The notes below the pieces were generated by a model. It ran no database searches. It had not been told where the DNA came from and saw nothing but the letters and a program-made list of their open reading frames with translations. Both the position numbers and the translations under genes were made by a program. Shown one piece after another: positions 34,340 through 47,100 of a stretch of 64,000 nucleotides of DNA. Every line of letters begins with the position of its first letter. The first letter of the stretch is position 1. Origin of the DNA: Pseudocercospora fijiensis CIRAD86 (lineage: Eukaryota; Ascomycota; Dothideomycetes; Mycosphaerellales; Mycosphaerellaceae); contig NW_006921538.1 of assembly GCF_000340215.1 (NCBI RefSeq), positions 682,001-746,000 of the forward strand, given 5' to 3'.

Positions 34340-34580
34340 TTCGCAACTACAGTAACTACGCCCCGGTAATAGCAACTACGCCCTAGTAACGGCAACTACG
34401 CCCTAGCAACGGTAACTACGCCCTAGTAACGGTAATAAAGCGTAGTAAATACAACCTAGTAACTATTATAGCCGGCAATCGTAGCCGGCAGTCGAATAAG
34501 AGTGTCCTTATAGCAAAACTACGCCCTAGCAACAGCAACTACGCCCTAGCAACGGTAACTACGCCCTAGCAACGGCAAAA
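34340..34580. repeat. subterminal 20-bp tandem repeats of hAT Y2
   Basis: Mirror of the Y1 array, with units such as CTACGCCCTAGCAACGGTAA. Copy numbers differ slightly from Y1. Confidence 0.8.
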
Positions 34581-34797
34581 GAGCGTAGTAAATATAATAG
34601 AGTTACTATTATAGCCGGCAATCGTAGCTAGCAGTCGAATAAGAGTGTCCTTATAGTAAAACTAATATAGTCTCTAGTTTAAACTAGGAATCTATATAGT
34701 TCGAAAAACCCAAACCGGAACTAGGGAGCTAGTTCGCCGCTAAGAAACCAAACTATATACGTTTAGTAGTTCGGAAACCGAACTACTACGGGGTCTA

Positions 34798-37050
34798 CTC
34801 GGAGCGTACCTTCCCTACTATAATAGGTAGGTATACGGGATATTGTAGCACTGCCCCCGTTCTAAGTAAGGTTGTCCGAGTTCTTTGCGTCTACTCTAAA
34901 AGACCTAGAAATGTCCGCTTCTAAGGGTTGTCTGCTTCCGAGGGATTGTTCTTATTATTACGAGGGCTATTATTTACTATCGTAGTTTTACTAGCCCTAA
35001 TTAGTTAGGTTTAGCAGCCTTTAAGTGTTAACTAATTATATCTTTTTAAAAAACTTAGTTCTTCTAGTTTCTATAGGTAAAGGCTATTATAAGTGCAATA
35101 GTTAAGGTTTGCCTCGCTTAAAGGGTCGGAGAGATCGAGGAGTAACCTATTATCCGCAAGATCGACCCTAGCTAGCTTAGCTCTATAGTTTTTGCCCTTA
35201 GTTAGTCTATTAGTCGCTTAATCTTTTAGGCGGCTTAAAGTTTTAACTTAGCCTTAAAGTTTTGATTAAACCTTTAATATAGCTATTCTTTTAACTTAAC
35301 TAGTATAGTACGCTCCGGCTCGTAGTATAGGTAAGGTTGCGTCTACGGCGTAGCGACAATAGCAAGTAATGTTAATAATAGCGGCGCTAGTCGTCTTAGC
35401 GCTAACTTTACCTCGCTTCTAATCTTCTTCTTTAACTAATAACACACTCCGCAACACCGTTACTAATATAGCCGCGCCGGCCGCGCCGTCCTCGCCGATT
35501 GCCTAGGCCTCGAGGCCTCGATAGAATAAAGGAACAAGAGAGGGACCTATAGGGCTTAGTAGTAGAGAGGTAGATGTCTTTTAGAAGAGCAGGTAGTTAA
35601 TTAACGCGTTATAGCTCGCTTGTTAATACTTAGTGCGCGTTTACTATAGTAGTATAGTCTTATTGTCCTTGTTACTAACAATTGCTTGCCTCTAATTAGT
35701 TAGCTAATAGTACCCCGGGGGTAGCATTAATCCTAGGCCTTAATAGTGCTATTATAAGCTTTTAGCCTTCTTCTTGTTCTTTACGTTAGTCTAATACTTA
35801 TCTAACAACTTAGTTATATCCTCGAAGGAACCTTTAGCTTTCTATAAGTCCTATTTAGGCGAATAGCCTTGCTATCTTAGCAGGTACTCCTTCTTGCCTT
35901 GTCTAGTCCGATGCTTTAGTATACGCTCTATAGACTATAGCTCTTTACTATTAGCTAAGACCTCTTCTAACTTAGTAGGCGCTTTATCGCCTTCGCGTTA
36001 GTAATATAGCTTAAGGAGGGATACGTAGAAGGTGTTATAGATAGTATAATAAGGTAGAAGCTATAACTAGTAGGCCTAGCTATTACCCTTCGGTTCTCGG
36101 ATACGGAATGGGCTAATGTATCTTAGTGCGAGCTTAGGCCTTGTTTTACTATTAGGTAATAGGTGTTTGCGGATGCGGAGGTTCTTTGTACTAAGCATAA
36201 CTATATCGCCTTACTTAAAGGTTACTAGTATGTAGCGCTTATCGTAGTAGGCCTTGTGTACTCTTAAGCCTTTATTAGCTTCTTAGCTATCTTAGTATAG
36301 ATTTCTCGCATCTTCTAAATACGTTCTATTGCCGCTAGTGTCTCTAGTACTTAACGCGCTTCCCTTTCCTTACGCTCGGCCTCGAGCGATAGTAGGTCTT
36401 ATAGTATAGCAGCATTCTAGCCTATTATAGCTATATATAGTAAGACCTTAGTTGATAAATGTACACTGTTGTTGTATACGAATTCGGCTAGTTGTAGGAG
36501 GTTAACCTATCTATTAGGGTCCTCGTTAATGTAGCTACGTAGGTACTACTATAGCGTAGCATTTTGCCTCTCTATTTAACCGTTAGTCTATAGATAGAAG
36601 GCTATTAATAGCCGATGCTTTAGTCTTAGCTATAGGCATAATTCGCTCTAATAGTGCGATATAAATATCGAGCCCCTATCGGAGACTATCCCCTTAAGGG
36701 TCCCCTAATAGCTATAGAAGATGTTGTTCTATAGGGCTTTAGCTATATTAATAGCAGTCTAATCCTTTCGAGTAGGGATGTAACGAGCCCCCTTAGTAAA
36801 TCGATCTACTACAATAAGGATAGCATTAAAGATATCCTTGCTGCCCCTATACTTAGTAGGCGGAAGGCCTATAATAAAGTCTATTATTAGTTTAGTAAAT
36901 AGTTTCTTTAGGATAGGGAGTAAAGACAGCTCGCCGAATAGCAAGTGCTTTAGTGCTTTAACTCGCTAGCAAACTATATAGGTCTGTATATATTCCTTTA
37001 TATACCGCTTACTATTTAGCTAGTAGTATATACGCGATAGTAGCTCGTAC
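34798..37050 (-). pseudogene. chromovirus W: integrase core, chromodomain and proximal 3' UTR
   Basis: On the minus strand, 36759-36944 is an uninterrupted stretch of the integrase core (KLIIDFIIGLPPTK, then GSKDIFNAILIVVDRFTKGA). Downstream come the integrase C-terminus and a chromodomain (about 35840-35970), then 3' non-coding sequence until Y2. Element A interrupts the integrase at 37050 (duplication CGTAC at 37046-37050). Confidence 0.82.
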
Positions 37051-37246
37051 TATTAGGGCTAAAGAGGCTACACGTAATTAGCATGTGACTAGGCCGAGTA
37101 AAGCTAGGGTCTTAATACCTTAGGCAGGGCTTAGCGCTTAGCGTTAGGCTAACTCTCCTACCTTCCTCCCTCTCCTCCTAGATCCTTATCGAATACTACC
37201 TGTACCTACTACTACCCTATCTACCTACTAACATACCCTTCTTATA
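37051..37246 (+). repeat. 5' LTR of chromovirus A
   Basis: Begins TATTAGGGCTAAAGAGG (TGTTAGG before RIP) and ends ACCCTTCTTATA. It contains ATCGAATACTA at 37188-37198, the complement of the sequence that follows the LTR. Confidence 0.92.
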
Positions 37247-37257
37247 TAGTATTCGAT
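37247..37257 (+). promoter_or_regulatory. self-priming primer-binding site of chromovirus A
   Basis: TAGTATTCGAT directly abuts the 5' LTR and is the exact reverse complement of ATCGAATACTA inside the LTR (37188-37198). This is the arrangement of Tf1-type retroelements, which prime reverse transcription with the 5' end of their own RNA instead of a tRNA. W and V show the same pair (next to 48234 and 50522). A 17-bp palindrome CTACCCTTTAAGGGTAG follows at 37259-37275. Confidence 0.75.
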
Positions 37258-37469
37258 CTACCCTTTAAGGGTAGTAGCTAGATAGTCCTTATTTCAAGCT
37301 TTTAGCGGTATAGCTACGAATAAGACTAATCTAACTATATTGCGCCCGAAGAACGGGACCTATACGTACTATTCTATCGAAGCAACCGTACCAATTATTA
37401 AGCAAGGCCTTCTATACGGCCTATTACACTAAGTCAATCGTACTAGACTAATATCTACTAATTCCGCTA

Positions 37470-38842
37470 TATCCGCATCTTAGGGGCTAATAATACATTA
37501 TTAGTATTACCCCCTATTACAATAGCCGGTTTATTACGAAACAACAACCGTGCTGCCGCTAGTAGCGCTAGCAATAACAACGCTAGTAGTATAGGGCCTG
37601 CTAAAGTGCCTACTAAAGTGCCTCCTACTAAGGTGCCTACTAAAGAGCCTACTAGAGGGCCTACTAGAGAACCTATAATCGAAGGGGATAACCTATCGTT
37701 GCCCGTTAACGACATTCTTAGCAATATTGTTAACCGTCGATATAGCTAACTAGCCTTTAGCCCCTAACTAGTAGGGAGACTCTAAGAAGCTACCTAAAAC
37801 AGGCTTACTGCCCTACGTTAAGAACAATAGCTAAAGGATAACCTCCTCGAGATTCGCCGCCTATAGGAAGCCCTAACAACTACTGCTAAACCGGAACTAG
37901 TAGTAGGACCTTCCGTACAGAAGAAGGACGCGAAGCTTAAGGATTGCACTATGTTTAATAGCTCTAGTCGAAAGCAATATAACGACTATATTCGTAACTA
38001 TAAGCTTAACTAACGAAACGCACTAAGGGCTCTACTAAATGACTATTCACTAGTCGTCTATGCTATATAGTACATTAACGGCGACCTAAAACGCACCTAG
38101 GATAACTATTTTGATTCCCTTTACGACTAGACCGCTACTTAATAGTAGGATTATAAGACTATTATGCTAAACACCCTTAGCAACCCTATATTGCGCTAGC
38201 AGCACGCCTAAGACTAATACCTACGTACTAAACAAAAGGCCGACTAAACCTCTCGATCCTTCGAGGCCTATCTAAAGACCCTTAAGGACGACTTGCTACC
38301 TAAGACCGACTCTATCTAGATATCTAAGATACGACCTAAACTAAGATAGGAACTAGTCCTTAAATTAGACCGCCGCCGTATGTTCGAACAGGCTAACCTA
38401 ATACGCATTCAATTTATAGTTAAGATAGAAATGGCTAAACGAGCTATCTAGCTCTAGTAACGACTAGAATTAAGGATCCGACCTACTAGCAACCGTAGTA
38501 ACCGTAGCCGCGGAGGAAACTAAGGTTCCTACTAAGACAACAATGCTAACAATAGGAACAGTAACGATCGCAGAAGAGGCCGTAGCCGGCGGCTATATAG
38601 AGGAGGCCGCGATAGGGGCCGTAGAAGGGGCTCGTATCCCTATAATACTAACCGCTCGGCTAACAACAGTAGCAACAGCTACGGTAGTCTACTAACCGGA
38701 TTGAAGTGCTTTAACTATAATAGCACTAGCTATCTGCTAGGCTAATGCGACAAACCTAAGGACTAGGCCCGAATCGACCGTACTACCGCTAAGTACCGTA
38801 AGTACCTTTTAGCCGCTAATGCTACCCCTATAGGCTAACCTT
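37470..38842 (+). pseudogene. chromovirus A gag with CCHC zinc knuckle, RIP-inactivated
   Basis: Reading through stops: a Pro/Thr repeat region (KVPTKVPPTKVPTKEPTRGP, about 37613-37680), the capsid-like region with SFEAYLKTLKDDLL, an Arg/Gly/Asn-rich basic stretch (about 38490-38690), and the zinc knuckle CFNYNSTSYLLG*C (about 38710-38750), in which the second Cys and the His have become Tyr. W keeps the second Cys (CFNCDSTSYLLG*C, about 46815-46860). Gag packages the RNA genome. Pol lies in a different frame. Confidence 0.8.
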
Positions 38843-38888
38843 CTTATTAGTCGAAAAAAGAATAAGCGCCGCACTAACTGTTAGCCTT

Positions 38889-41800
38889 ATGCGGCGTAAG
38901 ACTATCGACATCGTGCTAGCTACAATACGCTCCTACCTTATATAGGATACGAAGGGCACTACCTATTAAACTAAGGTTATACTAGATCTAGGAAATTCAG
39001 TTAGTGCCCTTATTAGCCATCGCCTAGCTAAGCAATTAGACCTTCGACAACTGCCTAGGACTAACCTACTAACCCTTGCCTAGTTTAATAACGCTCGGCA
39101 CTTAACCTATAGGGCCTACTATGTTCCTATAGTCCTAAAGGACGACCTCGGAAATAAACGCCTACTAGACTTTACTGCCTACGTAGTAGATATAGACAAC
39201 CTATATAGGGGAGCTACTATTGTTATTAGCAACCCTATTCTTAAGTACTATGCTATAGTTATAGACTTAGGCAGTTAATAATAGCGATTTAGAATCGCTA
39301 GGAAAGAGGATATTAAACATATCGATATTAGCGAGTATCCTAATAATATTAGGGTCCTGTTTATTAGTAACCTAATACTAGCCTCCGCCTTAGCTAATCC
39401 AACTACCGACCTACTCGGTAGTAATAACGATGAACCTGTACCCCCTAATAGTATAGACCCTAAACAGCTTAAGCGTATACCGGAGCCTATTCGAGAGACC
39501 TATATTAATGTGTTCAAACACTACCTAGCATCGACGTTGCCTATATTCAAAGAGACGGATTATAAGATTAATATTATAGAGGGCAAGGAGGTTCCTTTTA
39601 GCCCCCTCTACAACCTTAGTAAACGAGAGCTTGCTATATTGCGTAAGTATCTAGAGGAAAACCTAGCTAATAGCCGGATACGATATAGCAACAGCCCTAC
39701 TAGTGCACCTATCCTATTCGTACTAAAGAAGGATAGTAGCCTACGCCTATATGTTAATTATCGTAGGCTTAACGCTGTTACTATTAAAGACCGCTGTCTA
39801 CTCCCGCTTATTAATAAGACCCTCGACCGCCTTTCTAGTGCCTACTACTACACTATATTAGACATTAAGGATGCGTACTATCGTATCCGCATTCGTAAGG
39901 GCGATAAATAGAAAACAGCCTTCCGCACTCGTTATAGCTATTTCGAATACTTAGTTATACTATTTAGCCTAGCTAATACCTCTACAATATTCTAGTCCTA
40001 TATCAATCGGGCCCTTTTAGGCCTATTAGACTATCTCTATATAGTTTACCTAGATAACATCCTAGTTTACACATATTTACCTAATATTACAGAACACTAG
40101 GCCGTAGTACGTAAGGTCCTCGACTGCCTACGAGCCTATAGACTATATTGCAAGCCTTCTAAATGCACCTTCGCTACTAAGGAGGTAGCCTTCCTTAGTT
40201 TCATCGTATTAACTAATAGTATTAAGGCTAATCCTAACCGGATTAAAACAATTACTAAATAGCCTGTTCCTACGTCTATTAAGGAGCTTTAATCGTTCCT
40301 CGGCTTCGCTAATTTCTACCGCCGTTTTATTAAGGGCTATTCGAGGCATGTAATGCTATTAACTAAGCTTACTAAGACTAAGGCAAACCCTTCTAGAGAG
40401 TTTAGGTAGACTAACAAAACACAAGCCGCTTTTAACGGTCTAAAGAAGCGATTTACCGAAGTCCCCTTATTGCACTATTTCGTACTAAGCAAGCAGATCC
40501 GTATTAAGACTAACGCTTTACAGTTCGCTATATCGGCTATTATATTACAGCAATTAGATAAGGACAATTACTAGTACCTAATTGCCTTCTTTTTACGAAA
40601 GATAATCGATATAGAGCGTCGCTACGAGACCTACGAGTAAGAGCTCCTAGCTATTATCGAGGCCTTCAAGCATTAGCGCTACTATCTTAATAGTGCTTAG
40701 CACACAATTCAGGTCTATATAGACTATAACAACCTCCGTAGCATTACTAAGGTTACTAGGGTTATAGGTCGATAGGCTAGATAGGCCGTCTACCTCGCTA
40801 GGTTTGATTTTAATGTATTATATCGGCTAGGCGTAAGCAACCCTGCTAATAGCCTATCGAGGCGACCTAATTACGACGGCGAAACCTAATACATTAATTC
40901 TTTGTTTCTAACCCTATAGCATAAGATTGCTATAGCCCGTATTGTTAATAAGCAAGCGTAGGATAAGCGGCTTACCGGACTCCGCGACGGCTTAAAGTAT
41001 ATTAATGCTCTTGCTATATTAATAGTACGTATTAAGGCAAGAGCTAAGGATACAGATAGGAGAAGTTATAATAACTCCCTAGTCGATATCGCTATATACA
41101 GTAATAGCGATTAAAGCACTAATGTAGTTAATCCGGCTACTAGTGCTATTAGATATATACAATGCGTACCTCGTTTAATAGCGAGGGTACTACTAAATAA
41201 CCTTATAAATAGGGATAGTCAATCGTTTATAGATAAGCTATTACGGGCTTAGTAGAGGGACGCCTTTGCTACTAAACGTATCGACAAGCTTATAAGTAGG
41301 CGAAAGACTCGATCTAGTAAGAGTAACTAGTCGATCGATAATAAAGGTTATTTAAAGTTCAAGGGTAGATACTATATCCCCGCTAAACATTCGATCCGAC
41401 AAGAACTTCTTAAGCGACACTATAATAGTAAGCTTGCCGGTTACTATAGTATAGAGAGGTCGCACGAGCTACTATCGCGTATATACTACTAGCTAAATAG
41501 TAAGCGGGACATAAAGGACTACGTAAACACGTATGCCGTATATTAACGTATTAAGGCACTAAAGCATTAGCCTTTTAGCGAGTTGTCCTTATTGCTAATC
41601 CCTTATAAGCTATTTGCAGAGCTTACAATAGATTTTATTACAGGTCTTCCCCCTACTAAGCGAAGAGGAAGCAAAGACATCTTTAACGCTATCCTAGTCG
41701 TTATAGACCGGTTTACTAAGGGCGCTCGATACATCCCGGCGCGGAAAGATTAGACTGCTATTAATATAGTAGAAGCGCTATAGAACAATATCTTCTATAC

Positions 41801-42740
41801 CTATTAGGGGACCCCTAAAGGGATAGTCTCTAACCGAGGCTCGATATTCATATCTTATTATTAGAGTAAGATTTGCCTATAGCTAAGACTCAAGCATCGC
41901 CTGTCTATAGTATTCTATCTATAAATAGATAGTTAGACTGAAAGGCAGAATGCTACGCTATAGTAGTACCTACGTAGCTATATTAATAAGAACCCTAATA
42001 ACTAGGTTAATCTCCTACAACTAGCCGAATTCGTGTACAACAATAGTGTCTACTTATCTACTAAGGTGTTACCTTATTTCGCTATAATAGGAAGCAACCC
42101 TGCGCTGCTATAAGACCCCCTATCGCTCGAGGCCGAGCGTAAGGAAAGGGAAGCGTATTAAGTACTAATACCTAAGACACTAGCGGCTATTAAGAGGGTT
42201 TAAAAGATGCGAGAGATTTACGCTAAGATAGCTAACAAACTAGCGAAGGCCTAGGCCTATTAGAAGGCCTATTACGACAAACACTATATACCGATAACCT
42301 TTAAGCAAGGCGATATAGTTATGCTAAGCACTAAGAACCTCCGCATCCGTAAGTACCTATCCCCTAATAGCAAAACAAGGCCTAAGCTCGTACTAAGATA
42401 TATTAGTCTATTCCGTATTCGAGAAGTTAAGGGCTCCTCCGTATAGGCCTATTAGTTGTAGCTTCCTCCTTATTATACTATCTATAACACCTTCTATATA
42501 TCCCTCCTTAAGCTATATTACCTACGCGAGGGGGATGAAGCCCCTACTAAATACGAAGACATACTAGCGGATAGTAAAGAGCTGTAGTCTATAGAACGTA
42601 TCCTAGATTATCGGACTAGGCGAGGCAAGAAGGAGTACCTCCTAAGATAGTAAGGCTATTTACCTAAATAGGACTCGTAGGAGGCCGAAGACTCGTTTAA
42701 AGATATAACTAAGTTGTTAGATAAGTATTAGACTAGTGTA
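38889..42740 (+). pseudogene. chromovirus A pol: protease, RT, RNase H, integrase, chromodomain
   Basis: Protease: VILDLGNSVSALIS (about 38974-39020). Reverse transcriptase: an uninterrupted stretch 39510-39911 with [20 protein letters not shown] and [12 protein letters not shown], then IVYLDNILVYT (canonical YLDD) near 40030-40070. RNase H about 40420-40690. Integrase: H2C2 finger about 41400-41530; core with IDFITGLPPTK and VVIDRFTKGARYIP (about 41630-41745) and SNRGSIF, canonical SDRG. Chromodomain: GKKEYLLR**GYLPK near 42610-42720. Two Asp of catalytic motifs now read Asn (YLDN, SNRG), both changes of the RIP type. The first motif beyond gag is in another frame, so a -1 shift or separate ORF is implied. 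Confidence 0.88.
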
Positions 42741-43916
42741 AAGAACAAGAAGAAGGCTAAGGGCCTATAATGTCGCCTAGGAACAATGCTACCCCTAGGG
42801 TGCTATTAGCTAACTAATTAGAGGCCGGCAAGCTAGGATAATAAGACTATACTAGGCGCGCTACGACGCGTTAATTAATTAATCGCACACTCTTTCAAGG
42901 ACTCTACCTCTTTACTAACGCGCCCTATAGGTCCCCCTCTTATTCCCTTATTCTATCGGAGCCTCGAGGCCTAGGCAATCGGCGAGGATAGCGCGGCCGG
43001 CGCGACTATATTAGTAACGGTATTGCGGAGTATATTGTTAGTTAAAGAAGAAGATTAGGGGCGAAGTAAAGCTGGCGCTAAGACGACTAGCGCCGCTATT
43101 ATCGATATTACTTGCTATTATTACTGTATCTACTAAGACAACCTTACCTATACTACGAGCCTAAGGCACCTTTAATTAAAACTTTAATTAAAACTTTAAG
43201 CCGCCTAAAAGATTGAGCCTATTAAGGGTTTAATCAAAACTTTAACTAAGTCAAAAGATTAAGCGACTAATAGACTAACTAAGGGTAAAAACTATAGAGC
43301 TAAGCTAGCCGGGGTCGATCTTGCGGACAATAGGTTACTCCTCGATCTTTCCGACCCTTTAAGCGAGGCGAACCTTAACTATTGCACTTATAATAGCCTT
43401 TACCTATAGAAACCAGAAGGACTAAGTTTTTTAAAAAGATATGATTAGTTAACACTTAAAGGCTGCCAAACCTAACTAATTTAGGCTAGTAAAACTACGA
43501 TAGTAAATAATAACCCTCGGAAGCGGACAAACCCTCGGGAGCGGACATTGCTAGGTCTTTTAAGAGTAGACGCAAAGAACTCGGTACGATATTACTTAGA
43601 GCGGAGGCAGGGCTGCAATACCTCGTACGTCTATCTGTTATAGTAGGAAAGACGCGCTTGTATTATAATTAGTCGAAGGCCCTTAATTCTTATAGATATA
43701 TATTACTTTATAGTTTATTACACATAGGGATAGCGCAGTTAGAAGTTAGACATTGTATTAGAAGGTAAGGTTTGACATAGTTACATAATTAGGTAGTTAA
43801 GTGTTTAATTTAGCGCGGACTAAACGGCTTATTAGACCTGCTAAGTTAGTAGCAATAGAGGTTGAGACTAGGACAAAGACCGGCTACGAGGGCGCGGCCT
43901 TTAGAAGGGAAGCGCA
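42741..43916 (+). other. chromovirus A 3' non-coding region and polypurine tract
   Basis: About 1.2 kb without a credible frame, similar to the 3' regions of V and W. The polypurine tract AGAAGGGAAGCG lies directly before the 3' LTR. Confidence 0.75.
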
Positions 43917-44112
43917 CATTAGGGCCAAAGAGGCTATACGTAATTAGCATATAACTAGGCCGAGTGAAGCTAGGGTCTTAATGCCTTAGGCAGGGCTTGG
44001 CGCTTAGCGTTAGGCTAACTCTCCTACCTTCCTCCCTCTTCTCCTAGATTCTTATCGAATACTACCTATACCTACTACTACCCTATCTACCTACTAATAT
44101 ACCCTTCTTATA
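43917..44112 (+). repeat. 3' LTR of chromovirus A
   Basis: 196 bp, the same length as the 5' LTR. It ends CCCTTCTTATA, followed by the duplication CGTAC. Confidence 0.92.
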
Positions 44113-44117
44113 CGTAC

Positions 44118-47100
44118 GACCTCTCTATACTATAGTAACTAGCGAGCTTACTATTATAGTGCCTCTTTAAAAGCTCTTATCTAATCGATTGTTTAGCGGG
44201 GACATAGTATCTACCCTTAAACTTTAAGTAACCCTTATCGTCGATCGACTAATTATTATTACTCTTACTAGATCGAGTCGCCCGTCTACTTATAAGCCTA
44301 TTAATACGCTCGATAGCAAAGGCGTCCCTATACTAAGCACGTAATAGCTTATCTATAAACGATTAACTATCCCTATTTGCAAGGTTATTTAATAGCACCC
44401 GTACTATCGAACGAGGTACGTATTGTATATATCTAATAGCACTAGTAGCCGGAACTACTGCAACCTCTTCTATAGTACTATCGCTATATAGGCTATTACT
44501 ATAGATAGCAATGTCTTTAATCGAGTTATTATAGCTCGAGCGATCTACGTCCTTTCTAACGTATACTAGAAGAACGACAACTCCGCTATAGTATTTGTTG
44601 CCGCCGTAGGGTCCGGAAGTCCGCTTATCCTACGCTTACTTATTAACAATACGGGCTATAGCAATCTTATACTATAGGGTTAGAAACAATAAATTGATAT
44701 ACTAGGTCTCGCTATTATAATTAGGCCGCCTCGATAGGCTATTAGTAGGGTTGCTTACGCCTAGCTAATATAATATATTAAAATCGAACCTAGCGAGGTA
44801 GACGGCCTATCTAGCCTATCGACCTATAACCCTTATAACCTTAGTAATACTACGCAGGTTGTTATAGTCTATATAGACCTGAATTGTATGCTAAGCACTA
44901 TCGAGATAGTAGCGCTAGTACTTAAAGGCTTCTACGATTACTAAGAGCTCTTACTTATAGGTCTCGTATCGACGTTCTATATCGATTATCTTCCGTAAGA
45001 AGAAGGCAATTAGGTGCTAGTAGGTGTTATTAGCCTATTGTAATATAATAGCTAATATAGCGAACTATAAAGCGTTAGTCTTAATTCGGATCTACTTGCT
45101 TAGTACGAAATAGTGTAATAAGGGGACTTTAGTAAAGCGTTGCTTTAGACCGTTAAAAGCGGCTTATACTCTATTAGTCTATTTAAACTCTCTAGTTAGG
45201 TTAGCCTTAGTTTTAGTAAGCTTAGTTAATAGCATTACATGCCGTAAATAGCTCTTAATAAAGCGACGATAGAAATTAGCGAACCCGAGGAACGACTATA
45301 GTTCCTTAATTAACGTAGGAATAGGCTATTTAGTAATAGTCTTAATCCGATTAGGATTAGCCTTAATATCCTTAGTTAATACGAGGAAGCTAAGGAAGGA
45401 TACCTCCTTAGTAGCAAAGGTATATTTAGAAGGCTTGCAATATAGGCTATAGGCCCGTAGGCGGTCGAGGACCTTTCGTACTATAGCCTAGTGTTCTATA
45501 ATATTAGGTAAATAGGTATAAACTAGGATATTATCTAGGTAAACTATATAGAGATAGTCTAATAGGCCCGAAAGGGCCCGATTGATATAGGACTAGAATG
45601 TTATAGGGGCATTAGCTAGGCTAAATAGTATAACTAGGTATTCGAAATAGCTATAACGGGTACGGAAGGCCGTTTTCTATTTATTACCCTTGCGGATGCA
45701 GATACGATAGTACGCATCCTTAATGTCTAGTATAGTATAGTAGTAGGCGCTAGAAAGGCGGTCGAGGGTCTTATTAATAAGCGGAAGTAGACAGCGGTCC
45801 TTAATAGTAATAGCATTAAGCCTACAATAATTAATATATAGGCATAGGCTACTATCCTTCTTTAGAACAAACAAGATAGGCGCACTAGCAGGGCTATTAC
45901 TATATCGAATTCGACTATTAGCTAGGTTCTTATCTAGGTACTTACGTAATACAGCAAGCTCTCTTTTACTAAGGTTATAGAGTAGCCTAAAAGGAACCTC
46001 CTTGCCCTCTATTATATTAATCTTATAATCCGTCTCTTTAAATATAAGCAATGTCGATACTAGGTAGTGTTTAAATATATTAATATAGGTCTCTCGAATA
46101 GGCTCTAGTATACGAGTAAGCTACTTAGGGTCTATACTATTAGGGGGCATAGGTTTATCGTTATTATTACTAAGTAGGTCGGTAGTCGGATTAGCCGGAG
46201 TTAGGTTACTAATAAATAGGACCCTAATATCGTTAGGGCACTCGCTAACGTCGATATGCTTAATGTCCTCTTTCCTAGCGATTCTAAATCGCTACTATTA
46301 AAGGCCTAAGTCTATAGTAATAGCGTAGTACTTAAGAATAGGGTTGCTAATAACAATATCGGATCGAAGGCTATCTATATCTACTACGTAGGCGGTAAAA
46401 TCTAATAAGCGCTCGTTGCCGAGGTCGTCTCTTAGAACTATAGGAATATAGTAGGCCCTATAGGTCAAGTGCCGAGCGTTATTAAACTAAGTAAGGGTTA
46501 GCAGGTTAGCTCTATTCAATTGTCGAAGGTCTAATTACTTAGCTAGGCGATAGCTAATAAGGGTACTAACTGAATTTCCCGGATCTAGTATAACCTTAGT
46601 TTAATAGTTAGTGCCCTTCGTGTCCTATATAAGGCAGGAGCGTATTATAGCTAGTACAATGTCGATAGTCTTACGCCGTATAAGGCTAATAGTTAGTGCG
46701 GCGCTTATTCTTTTTTCGAAGGTTAGCCTATAGGGGTAGCATTAGCGGCTAAAAGGGTTTTCCGGTGCTTAGCGGTAGTACGGTTAATTCGGGTCTAGTC
46801 CCTAGGTTTGTCGCATTAGCCTAGTAGATAGCTAGTACTATCGCAATTGAAGCACTTTAATCTAGTTAGGGGATTGCTATAGCCGCTATTGCTGCTATTA
46901 TTAGTTAAGCGATTAGTACTATAGGGATACGAGCCCCTTCTACGGCCTCTATTACGGCCTCCTCTATATAGCCGTCGGCTACGGCCTCTTCTACGGTCGT
47001 TACTGTTCCTATTGTTAGTATTATTGTCCTAGTAGGAACCTTAGTTTCCTCCGCGGCTACTATAGTTGCTACGGTTAGTACTAGTTAGTCGGATCCTCGA

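Larger units (their letters stand above)
24832..34797 (-). mobile_element. hAT transposon Y2, 9,966 bp, second inverted copy
   Basis: The same element as Y1 in opposite orientation. Position p of Y1 corresponds to about 46265 minus p, so the copies are essentially free of length differences. Termini read TAGACCCCGCAGTGG on the left and ...CTACTACGGGGTCTA on the right. The host sequence is W's 3' region: GAGCGTA is on the left flank (24824-24830) and again four bases beyond the right end (34802-34808), an imperfect duplication. Contents mirror Y1: cargo gene, H3-like gene, spacer with duplication, divergent H3, transposase, upstream coding region, subterminal repeats. Differences between copies are mostly C/T and G/A. 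Confidence 0.92.
37051..44112 (+). mobile_element. chromovirus A (Ty3/gypsy, chromodomain), the one uninterrupted copy, nested in W
   Basis: 7,062 bp with 196-bp LTRs (37051-37246 and 43917-44112), flanked by CGTAC (37046-37050 and 44113-44117). Order: gag, protease, reverse transcriptase, RNase H, integrase, chromodomain. It is the only chromovirus here without an insertion, so with Y2 it is among the youngest. All frames still carry RIP stops, so it is dead. Confidence 0.93.

Noticed and set aside
24824..34808. Perfect 8-bp target duplication for hAT Y2
   Set aside because: Only an imperfect GAGCGTA match exists, offset by four bases on the right, so the duplication is reported as imperfect.
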